This document shows, one piece after another, positions 9,615 to 14,701 of a DNA stretch of 14,701 bases (its first letter is position 1; each line of letters begins with the position of its first letter). The notes under the pieces are model-generated. The model worked only from the letters and a program-made list of their open reading frames with translations. It ran no database searches and had not been told where the DNA came from. The translations under genes were made by a program, and so were the position numbers. The stretch is from CAYVZZ01 sp964456185 (GTDB lineage: Bacteria; Pseudomonadota; Gammaproteobacteria; Pseudomonadales; Alcanivoracaceae). The stretch is taken from NCBI GenBank assembly GCA_964456185.1, contig CAYVZZ010000057.1:1-14701 (forward strand), in the 5' to 3' direction.

Positions 9615-10874
9615 TCATGCCGGGCTAGATTCCGCATCTGGTTCGGCATCCAGCAATTCCAGCTGGTCACGGTCACGCACGCCAATTAAATACAAAATGC
9701 CATCCAGCCCCAGCGTGGTGATGGCTTGTTTGGCCGACTGTTTTACCAATGGCTTGGCGCGGAAGGCAATGCCCAAACCGGCCACACTCAGCATGGCAAG
9801 GTCATTGGCACCATCGCCCACGGCCACGGTTTGTTCCAGTCGAATGCCTTCCTTCCCGGCGATTTCTTTTAGCAGCTCGGCTTTGCGCTGGCCGTTGACA
9901 ATTTGCCCGACGACCTCACCAGTTACCTTGCCATCGACAATTTCCAACTCGTTGGCATACACATAATCGATGCCCAGTAGTTGCTGCAAATGCTCGCCAA
10001 ACCAGGTGAAACCGCCGGACAAAATCGCCGTGCGATAGCCTAGAGTTTTCAGGGTAGCAACTAGGCGTTGCGCACCTTCGGTGAGTTGAATGCGGTCACG
10101 CACGCGCGCCATGGCGGTTTCATCCATGCCCTTCAGTTGCGCCACACGAGCACGGAAGCTGGCGTCAAAATCTAGCTCGCCACGCATGGCTTGTTCGGTA
10201 ATGGCAGCAACCTGCTCACCAACGCCGGCTTCTTTGGCCAGCTCGTCGATAACTTCCGATTGAATCAGGGTGGAATCCATATCAAACACCACCAGGCGGC
10301 GGTTACGGCGGAAAGCATCGTCCTTCTGAAAGGCAATATCCAGATTGCGTTCGTTGGCGATGCGCAAAAAGGCCTCACGCATGGTCGAGATATTCAAAGG
10401 GCGACCACGCACCGACATTTCCACGCAGGCACGTCCCTGCTCGTTATCGCTGCCTTCATCCAGCGAAATGCGCCCCGATAAGCGGCTAATGTTATCGATA
10501 TTGAGGTCATTATCCGCGATTAGGTTGGTAACGTCGGCTAACTGACCCGCGGTAATCTTGCGCGCCAAGAGCGTGATAATATAGCGATCTTTGCCCTGCC
10601 CCTTCACCCAAGCCGCATAATCATCACTATCGATGGGCTCGAAATCGACACGTACTTTCTGCTTGTGAGCGGCAAACAGGAGATCCTTGTATAACAAGGC
10701 CGCCTTGGCATCTTCGGGAATTTCCACCAACAGCCCCAACGACAGGGTTTCGTGGATGACCGCCTGCCCCATATCGAGGATGTTGAGTTGATACTGCGCC
10801 AGAATACGGGTGAAGCTGGCGGTCAGACCCGGCCGGTCGCTGCCGGAGACTTTGATGAGTATAATGTCGCGCAA
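9615..10874 (-). CDS. serB: Phosphoserine phosphatase SerB with N-terminal tandem ACT domains
   Basis: SerB removes phosphate from O-phosphoserine, the last step of serine synthesis, in the cytoplasm. The 419-residue product has two N-terminal ACT domains (about 1-85 and 95-185) that probably sense an amino acid, then a HAD phosphatase domain. HAD motif I is VVFDMDSTL with nucleophile D198 and D200. Motif II is LSGGF (S286), and motif IV is VGDGANDLAM (353-358 for GDGAND). The E. coli protein is shorter and has a different N-terminus; this one closely resembles Pseudomonas SerB. The start is a TTG (10874), supported by AAGGG eight bases upstream and by the MRDIILIKVSG beginning. It is divergent from the AhpA/YtjB gene, the same neighbour as in E. 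coli, and converges on oxyR. Confidence 0.95.
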   Translation of the reverse strand: MRDIILIKVSGSDRPGLTASFTRILAQYQLNILDMGQAVIHETLSLGLLVEIPEDAKAALLYKDLLFAAHKQKVRVDFEPIDSDDYAAWVKGQGKDRYIITLLARKITAGQLADVTNLIADNDLNIDNISRLSGRISLDEGSDNEQGRACVEMSVRGRPLNISTMREAFLRIANERNLDIAFQKDDAFRRNRRLVVFDMDSTLIQSEVIDELAKEAGVGEQVAAITEQAMRGELDFDASFRARVAQLKGMDETAMARVRDRIQLTEGAQRLVATLKTLGYRTAILSGGFTWFGEHLQQLLGIDYVYANELEIVDGKVTGEVVGQIVNGQRKAELLKEIAGKEGIRLEQTVAVGDGANDLAMLSVAGLGIAFRAKPLVKQSAKQAITTLGLDGILYLIGVRDRDQLELLDAEPDAESSPA

Positions 10875-10906
10875 TGTAAGACCCTTTCATCTATCACGGC
10901 GATAGG

Positions 10907-10936
10907 TTACCAGAAAGCGCCCTGCTGTCGTATCAT
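10907..10936 (+). promoter_or_regulatory. Predicted promoter of the AhpA/YtjB-family gene
   Basis: TTACCA (10907-10912, four of six) and TATCAT (10931-10936, five of six) are 18 bases apart. The start of transcription would be near 10943, ahead of the GAGGAG ribosome site at 10955-10960. It lies in the 91-bp gap shared with divergent serB. This is a prediction from sequence match only. Confidence 0.4.
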
Positions 10937-10965
10937 TGGCGGCGATTGTTCATCGAGGAGTCACC

Positions 10966-12132
10966 ATGCCGCCCCAGCTAGAGCAATGGCGGGACACGTT
11001 ATACCCCCACCGTTATTTATTGCGCGATCTGTTATTGATTAGCTTTTGCTGCTTGATTTGTTTGCTGTATTTCAATGAGCAATGGCTCAACAACAGCAGT
11101 GAGCAGCGGCAGCAATCGCTGGATGGCTTGGCTACCCAATTGGCACAATACAGTTATGTGCCCTTGGCGGCCAATAACCGCGTTAGCTTGAATGTGCTGG
11201 CGCAAGAGCTGGCCGCGCAGCCCTCGGTGACCGGCGTACGTATCGAGACGTTATCTCGCGATGCGGTGACGCGTACCGGTGAGCCGGGTGCCGTTAAAGC
11301 CGTGGCGGTAGTGGGTGGCCAACAGCGTGACGTGATTGGCCGCGTTGTAGTGTTTGGCAAGGCGGCGGAAACGCCTGCCCTTTGGCCGTTCTTTTTGCTT
11401 TGGTTGTGCTTGTTGGGTGTGCGTGCTGCCATGACCTTTTTATGGGAACAGCTGCTGCCCTTTTCGTCGCGTACCTGGCAAAACCTGCGCGACAAGACCC
11501 GCATCCTGCGTAACACAGCACCCTCCCCCGAGACGACGCCATTACAGCTGCCCCGTCATGAAGCCCGTTTGGATGTGGGTATTGTCGATTATGGGCGGCT
11601 AGAGCAATGCTGCACCGAGGAGGCACTGCGCCAGTTGGTAGCCGATTATGATGCCGTGCTGCAACGCATCGCACGTCTTTACGGTGCCCGTGTCGAGCGG
11701 GCATTGGGGCCGCGCGCCGTATTGGTATTGCCCCACGCTCAAGCGGATGAAGCGGTTTTCATGCTGACCTGCTGCGCTCGCCTAGTGCAAAACTGCATTA
11801 AGCAACTCAACCAAACGCGCGAAGAAAAAGGACAAAGCTGTTTGCAGCTGAGGTTGCTGCTGAGCCAACAAGCCCCTGAAGCACTGCGTGAGACCTCACA
11901 ATACAAGGTCGCTGCCGGACACTTATGCTTGTTGCTGCCTGCGCTCTCGCCGGTATTGCAGCAACGTTTGAGCGCGCAATTGTTGGAACAATGGCAAGAC
12001 GACAACGCGCCTTGGCAATTACTGGCCGGTATACAGCTGGCCGAGCGCTATCAGCAGTTAATCACGTCACAGCAACAGCGTTTGGCACAGGAGGCCGAGC
12101 CGGGCGCTAATCAGGCGGATGCGACCGCATGA
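10966..12132 (+). CDS. AhpA/YtjB (Smp)-family membrane protein with cyclase-like cytoplasmic domain
   Basis: This is an inner-membrane protein of 388 residues. TM1 is at about 20-37 (LLLISFCCLICLLYF). A periplasmic segment of about 100 residues follows, then TM2 at about 138-158 (WPFFLLWLCLLGVRAAMTF), then a cytoplasmic region. The TM-periplasm-TM layout and the position divergent from serB match E. coli ytjB (smp, about 214 residues). This protein is longer because of residues 196-300, which read like a degenerate class III nucleotide cyclase domain: DVGIVDYGRL, LVADYDAVLQRIARLYGA, VERALGPRAVLVLP (G248-P249), then a helix and LQLRLLL. The usual second metal Asp is Pro, so catalysis is unlikely. 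GAGGAG (10955-10960) supports ATG 10966 over the upstream TTG 10936. The stop overlaps the next gene by ATGA. The family name is firm-to-moderate, and the cyclase relation is inferred. Confidence 0.8.
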   Translation: MPPQLEQWRDTLYPHRYLLRDLLLISFCCLICLLYFNEQWLNNSSEQRQQSLDGLATQLAQYSYVPLAANNRVSLNVLAQELAAQPSVTGVRIETLSRDAVTRTGEPGAVKAVAVVGGQQRDVIGRVVVFGKAAETPALWPFFLLWLCLLGVRAAMTFLWEQLLPFSSRTWQNLRDKTRILRNTAPSPETTPLQLPRHEARLDVGIVDYGRLEQCCTEEALRQLVADYDAVLQRIARLYGARVERALGPRAVLVLPHAQADEAVFMLTCCARLVQNCIKQLNQTREEKGQSCLQLRLLLSQQAPEALRETSQYKVAAGHLCLLLPALSPVLQQRLSAQLLEQWQDDNAPWQLLAGIQLAERYQQLITSQQQRLAQEAEPGANQADATA

Positions 12133-12416
12133 ACTGGTGGCATCAATGGCAACTGCGTCAGCTGGCTGAAGGTGATGTGTTTTTGCTACACAATGCGGGT
12201 CAGTATCAGCTGTGGCGGCTGCAGCGGCAGAGTCCGAGTGGTTTGAGTTTGCGCCAACTGGGCGAGGGACGGGACCACAAACCGTCGATCGCCGAGCTAA
12301 GGCGTTTAAGCCAGCTCGATGACGGCAGCAAACGCCGTGATCGTTGGCTACTCACTCGAGATGAGCTGCTGGCGTTACGCCCGAAACGCATTAAACGCGG
12401 CAGCGAACGGGGTTAA
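12129..12416 (+). CDS. Small basic protein of unknown function, coupled to the AhpA/YtjB gene
   Basis: I do not recognise this 95-residue product. Its start ATG overlaps the preceding stop as ATGA, which suggests translational coupling and one transcript with the membrane protein gene. It begins MNWWHQWQLRQLAEGDVFLL and is rich in Trp, Leu, Gln and Arg. It is strongly basic at the C-terminus (KRIKRGSERG). There is no signal peptide, membrane helix or cysteine motif. The segment GDVFLLHNAGQYQLWRLQR could be a short beta-rich module, and IAELRRLSQLDD and LTRDELLAL look helical. The tight overlap and normal-looking codons argue that it is real. The basic tail could bind nucleic acid or the membrane, but this is not shown. 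Its stop shares the TTAA tetramer with the stop of znuB on the other strand. Confidence 0.75.
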   Translation: MNWWHQWQLRQLAEGDVFLLHNAGQYQLWRLQRQSPSGLSLRQLGEGRDHKPSIAELRRLSQLDDGSKRRDRWLLTRDELLALRPKRIKRGSERG

Positions 12417-13192
12417 TGACGTTTAAACAGCGTGACAAAGAAAATTGCCGCCGCTGCGACCACCACCGATGGCCCAACCGGTGAATTCACAAACCAGCTG
12501 GCCGCCATACCTAACAGCACCGCCAAGCTGCCGATCAGGCTAGCCAATAAACACATTTGTTCCGGGGTGCTGGACAGTCGCCGCGCTGCCGCTGCCGGGA
12601 TCACCAATAGAGCGGTAATCAACAGCACGCCCACCGTGTGAATGGCACCAGCCACCAGTAACGCCAGCAACAGCATTAATAGCATGCGCATCCAGACGAC
12701 CGGCAAGCCTTCGACCTGTGCCAGCTCGGCGTTGACGGTCACGCTTAGCAGGCGTCGCCACTGGCTGGCTAGCAACAGCAAAATCACCGCCGCACCCGCC
12801 CAAAGTCCGGCCATTTCCTGCCAGCCGACGGCCAGCAGATCGCCAAACAAAAAGCCAAACAAATTGACGTGAATCTGCGGCTGCAGGCTGATGGCAATGA
12901 CGCCAACGGCCAGTGAGGTGTGCGCCACAATACCCAACAAGGTATCGTCCGACAGAATCTTCTGTTCCTGTAGCAGCGTTAGCACCACCGCCATGACCAG
13001 GCACAGCCCGACCACCGGCAAATACAGATTGGTTTGCAGGGCCAGACCCAGCGCAGCACCCAGCAGTGCCCCATGAGCCAAGGTATCACCAAAAAATGCC
13101 AGGCGCCGCCAGACCACAAAAGAACCCATGGGGCCGGCCGCCGCTGCCAGGGCCAGACCACCCAATACAGGCGGAATCAGTAACTCAAGCAA
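12413..13192 (-). CDS. znuB: Zinc ABC transporter permease ZnuB
   Basis: ZnuB is the inner-membrane permease of the high-affinity zinc importer ZnuABC. The hydrophobic product shows the family sequence LAAAAGPMGSFVVWRRLAFFGDTLAHGALLG at its start. Later it has DTLLGIVAHTSLAVG, LFGDLLAVG and HTVGVLLITALLVIPAAAARRL, with about eight membrane segments and SPVGPSVVV near the end. The open frame runs to 13393. I chose TTG 13192, with GGGAG nine to ten bases upstream, which gives 259 residues (E. coli 261) starting LLELLIPPVLGG. The alternative ATG 13219 would add nine residues but has no ribosome site. It overlaps the znuC stop by eight bases, so translation is probably coupled. Its TAA meets the stop of the convergent 95-codon gene. 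Confidence 0.94.
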   Translation of the reverse strand: MLELLIPPVLGGLALAAAAGPMGSFVVWRRLAFFGDTLAHGALLGAALGLALQTNLYLPVVGLCLVMAVVLTLLQEQKILSDDTLLGIVAHTSLAVGVIAISLQPQIHVNLFGFLFGDLLAVGWQEMAGLWAGAAVILLLLASQWRRLLSVTVNAELAQVEGLPVVWMRMLLMLLLALLVAGAIHTVGVLLITALLVIPAAAARRLSSTPEQMCLLASLIGSLAVLLGMAASWFVNSPVGPSVVVAAAAIFFVTLFKRH

Positions 13193-13967
13193 GGTGGGAT
13201 ACTCCCGAGTTGTCGTCATCGTCGGCGGTTTTGTCGCCATGCAGGTCATGATGGTGATCATGGTGGTGGCTGTAGGGTGCCAAGTTGGCGATGCGTGAGG
13301 CAGATTCACCAAACAAGCGAGTGAAATCGGGACTGTTCCAAATATTGTCCGGCGTGCCTTCGCAGCAGACGTGCCCTTGTAAACACACCACACGATCGGA
13401 GGAGGCCATGACCCAGTGCAGATCGTGTGAGATCAACAAAATCGCACAGCCGGTTTCTCGCCGAACTTGCGATAACAAGCCATAGAGTGCGTCTTGTCCG
13501 GCCACGTCAACGCCTTGGGCTGGTTCATCGAGCACTAGCAATTGTGGTTGTCGCAGCAGTGCCCGCGCCAGCAAAATGCGTTGGGTTTCACCGCCCGATA
13601 GGCGCTGCACTGGGTGTTGTTGTAAGTGGCTGGCGCCCACTTGCTGCAACACGGCGCGGCGTTGTGATTTGCTACTGCGCCCGGCCAGCCACAGAAAACG
13701 ATCGACCGTTAGCGGCAGGCTGTCGTCCAGGTGCAGTTTCTGCGGCATATAGCCGATAACAAGGCCATCCTTCTGGCGGCGTTGGCCTTTTTGTGGAGAC
13801 AGCAACCCCAACGCAATTCGCGCAAGGGAAGATTTTCCGGCGCCATTGGGGCCGACCAGCGTGACAATCTCACCGGCGTGTATTTCAAGGTCAATGTGCT
13901 TGAGCACGTCGCGGCCATGAAATTGCAGATGGATGCCGTGTAATGAAAGTAGCGTTTGGGACGTCAT
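13185..13967 (-). CDS. znuC: Zinc ABC transporter ATP-binding protein ZnuC
   Basis: ZnuC is the cytoplasmic ATPase that drives zinc import through ZnuB. The 260-residue product has Walker A GPNGAGKS (39-46), signature LSGGETQR (123-130), Walker B LLVLDEP (143-149) and H-loop H181. GYMPQKLHLDDSLPLTVDRF corresponds to a ZnuC-specific stretch in E. coli. The C-terminus has a His/Asp-rich tail, HHHDHHHDLHGD (about 234-245) and DDDDN. A shorter His-rich stretch occurs at the same place in E. coli ZnuC and may bind zinc. GGAG lies ahead of ATG 13967. The start is four bases after the zur stop, and the end overlaps the likely znuB start by eight bases. The order zur-znuC-znuB implies one Zur-controlled operon. 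Confidence 0.97.
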   Translation of the reverse strand: MTSQTLLSLHGIHLQFHGRDVLKHIDLEIHAGEIVTLVGPNGAGKSSLARIALGLLSPQKGQRRQKDGLVIGYMPQKLHLDDSLPLTVDRFLWLAGRSSKSQRRAVLQQVGASHLQQHPVQRLSGGETQRILLARALLRQPQLLVLDEPAQGVDVAGQDALYGLLSQVRRETGCAILLISHDLHWVMASSDRVVCLQGHVCCEGTPDNIWNSPDFTRLFGESASRIANLAPYSHHHDHHHDLHGDKTADDDDNSGVSHLA

Positions 13968-13971
13968 GGCA

Positions 13972-14343
13972 TCAGGCTCCGCAGTCGCGGCAGAGGCCGT
14001 AAAGTGTGAGATCGTGGCCGTCTACGCTGAAACCAGCAGGCAATAGCTGTTCCAGCGAACCCGGGCAACCTTCCACATCAAACACTCGTTCGCAGGAGCG
14101 GCAATAAAAGTGGTGGTGATGCGGATGATCGGCAGATTCATAGCGTGGGTTCTCGCCAGGCAGTGTGACAACTTTAATCACCTTGTCGTCGACCAGCTGC
14201 TTGAGGTTGCGATAGACGGTGGCAATGCCGAGCTGCGGTACCTGCTGGCGAGCGGCCTCTAGCACTTCCTGTGACAATAAAGGTCGACCCGCGTTGAGAA
14301 CGGCCTCGCGGATGGCCTGATTTTGACGAGTAATGCGTGGCAT
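13972..14343 (-). CDS. zur: Zinc-responsive Fur-family repressor Zur
   Basis: This short Fur-family repressor (123 residues) binds DNA when loaded with zinc and shuts off zinc uptake. The N-terminal winged helix contains ITRQNQAIREAVLNAGRPLL and GIATVYRNLKQL, the recognition region. The dimerisation domain has HPHHHHFYCRSC (H75-H78, C81, C84) and LYGLCRDC (C118, C121). The two CxxC pairs are the usual structural zinc site. Sequence alone does not separate Zur from Fur or PerR. The call rests on being first in a znuC-znuB operon and divergent from znuA, the arrangement known in Pseudomonas. The protein is shorter than E. coli Zur (171). No Shine-Dalgarno-like purine tract precedes the ATG (the leader reads CGCCTTCCCC), so translation may be weak. 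Confidence 0.92.
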   Translation of the reverse strand: MPRITRQNQAIREAVLNAGRPLLSQEVLEAARQQVPQLGIATVYRNLKQLVDDKVIKVVTLPGENPRYESADHPHHHHFYCRSCERVFDVEGCPGSLEQLLPAGFSVDGHDLTLYGLCRDCGA

Positions 14344-14355
14344 GGGGAAGGCGAC

Positions 14356-14383
14356 TTGTTTATTAATGATAATGAAGTATCAT
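14356..14383 (+). promoter_or_regulatory. Predicted znuA promoter inside the Zur operator
   Basis: TTGTTT (14356-14361) and TATCAT (14378-14383, five of six) are 16 bases apart. The -10 falls within the overlapping inverted repeats, so a bound repressor would block polymerase. Transcription would start near 14390, about 25 bases before the znuA ATG. The -35 is weak. Confidence 0.45.
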
Positions 14384-14387
14384 TATC
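14365..14387. promoter_or_regulatory. Zur-type operator: two overlapping inverted repeats between zur and znuA
   Basis: GATAATGA (14368-14375) and TCATTATC (14380-14387) are perfect 8-bp inverted arms around AGTA. Offset by three bases, AATGATA (14365-14371) and TATCATT (14378-14384) are perfect 7-bp arms around six bases. The sequence strongly resembles the classical Fur box (GATAATGATAATCATTATC) with one extra central base. It is the only such element in the 71-bp gap, so it should control both zur-znuC-znuB and znuA. Assignment to Zur rather than Fur follows from the genes around it. Confidence 0.8.
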
Positions 14388-14414
14388 GCCCCTTTTCAAT
14401 TTGGCGTCAATCTC

Positions 14415-14701
14415 ATGTGGCAACGTGGCTTGGTTTTATTTGGTCTTCTTTTTTGGGGTGTGGTGGCGCAAGCGGCTAATCGCCCTTTAGTGGTGGCAAG
14501 TATCAAACCGCTATCACGTCTGGTACAGCAATATTATGGGGCGCAGGTTCAGGTGGAGACTTTATTGTTGCCATCACAAAACCCGCATCACGCCAGTTTT
14601 ACACCGCAACAGCTGCTTAAACTGCATCAGGCCGATCTGGTGGTGTGGCTAGGGGCTGACGCCGAGCCGTATCTCACGGCCTACATGGATAATGACCAAA
14701 A
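14415..14701 (+). CDS. znuA: Zinc ABC transporter periplasmic binding protein ZnuA, 3' partial
   Basis: ZnuA captures zinc in the periplasm and hands it to ZnuB. The window holds the first 95 codons, and the frame is open to the end. MWQRGLVLFGLLFWGVVAQA is a clear Sec signal peptide, with cleavage probably after residue 20 or 21. The mature part starts with LVVASIKPLSRLVQQYYG. It then has QNPHHASFTPQQLLKLHQADLVVWLG, where H58 (with H59 beside it) corresponds to the first zinc-ligand His of cluster A-I binding proteins. The usual His-rich loop would come later, outside the window. No strong ribosome site is visible ahead of ATG 14415. It is divergent from zur across a 71-bp gap containing the shared operator. 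Manganese binding is the alternative for this family, but the neighbours argue for zinc. Confidence 0.93.
   Translation, partial: MWQRGLVLFGLLFWGVVAQAANRPLVVASIKPLSRLVQQYYGAQVQVETLLLPSQNPHHASFTPQQLLKLHQADLVVWLGADAEPYLTAYMDNDQ

Noticed and set aside
9617..9650. ATGCCG...CGGCAT inverted repeat as a terminator between oxyR and serB
   Set aside because: Six-bp arms with a loop of more than 20 bases, inside the serB 3' coding end and with no T tract.
10891..10905. Inverted repeat CTATC-ACGGC-GATAG in the serB/AhpA-YtjB gap as an operator
   Set aside because: The arms are only 5 bp and no adjacent copy exists. It could occur by chance, and no regulator is suggested by the context.
13236..13270. 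His/Asp-rich end of znuC as a novel metal-binding insertion
   Set aside because: E. coli ZnuC has a similar His-rich stretch at the same place, so this is a family trait, although more extended here.

Overview
The window reads as chromosomal core DNA of a gammaproteobacterium. The protein sequences and local gene orders look most like Pseudomonas and its marine relatives (Cellvibrionales or Oceanospirillales type). This rests on remembered family sequences, not on a search. Coding density is very high: no gap exceeds about 155 bases. I see no tRNA, rRNA, insertion sequence, CRISPR array or prophage.

Layout, left to right. (1) The 3' part of an RND efflux pump gene, cut by the window start. 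(2) A plus-strand housekeeping block: gmk (guanylate kinase), rpoZ (RNA polymerase omega), spoT ((p)ppGpp synthetase/hydrolase) and ridA (enamine/imine deaminase). A strong intrinsic terminator lies between rpoZ and spoT. (3) A peroxide-defence block: ahpC and ahpF on the minus strand, divergent from oxyR, with a good OxyR-type site in the shared 152-bp gap and a hairpin between ahpC and ahpF. (4) serB (phosphoserine phosphatase, tandem ACT type), convergent with oxyR and divergent from an AhpA/YtjB(Smp)-family membrane protein gene, as in E. coli. A 95-codon gene of unknown function follows, coupled by an ATGA overlap. (5) A zinc-uptake block: zur-znuC-znuB on the minus strand, divergent from znuA, which is cut by the window end. 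A striking pair of overlapping inverted repeats lies between zur and znuA and is very likely the shared Zur operator.

How they work together: gmk, rpoZ and spoT link guanine nucleotide supply, RNA polymerase and the stringent response. AhpC/AhpF remove peroxides under OxyR. ZnuA, ZnuB and ZnuC form one ABC zinc importer under Zur.

I did not find a clearly new multi-gene system. The least expected content is the cytoplasmic half of the AhpA/YtjB-family protein. It resembles a class III nucleotide cyclase domain that has lost a metal-binding aspartate. The small coupled gene behind it is also unexplained. Several translation starts were moved from the longest open frame: gmk to 2619, ahpF to 7890, ahpC to 8535, oxyR to 8688, the AhpA/YtjB gene to 10966 and znuB to 13192. 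The spoT start remains unresolved.
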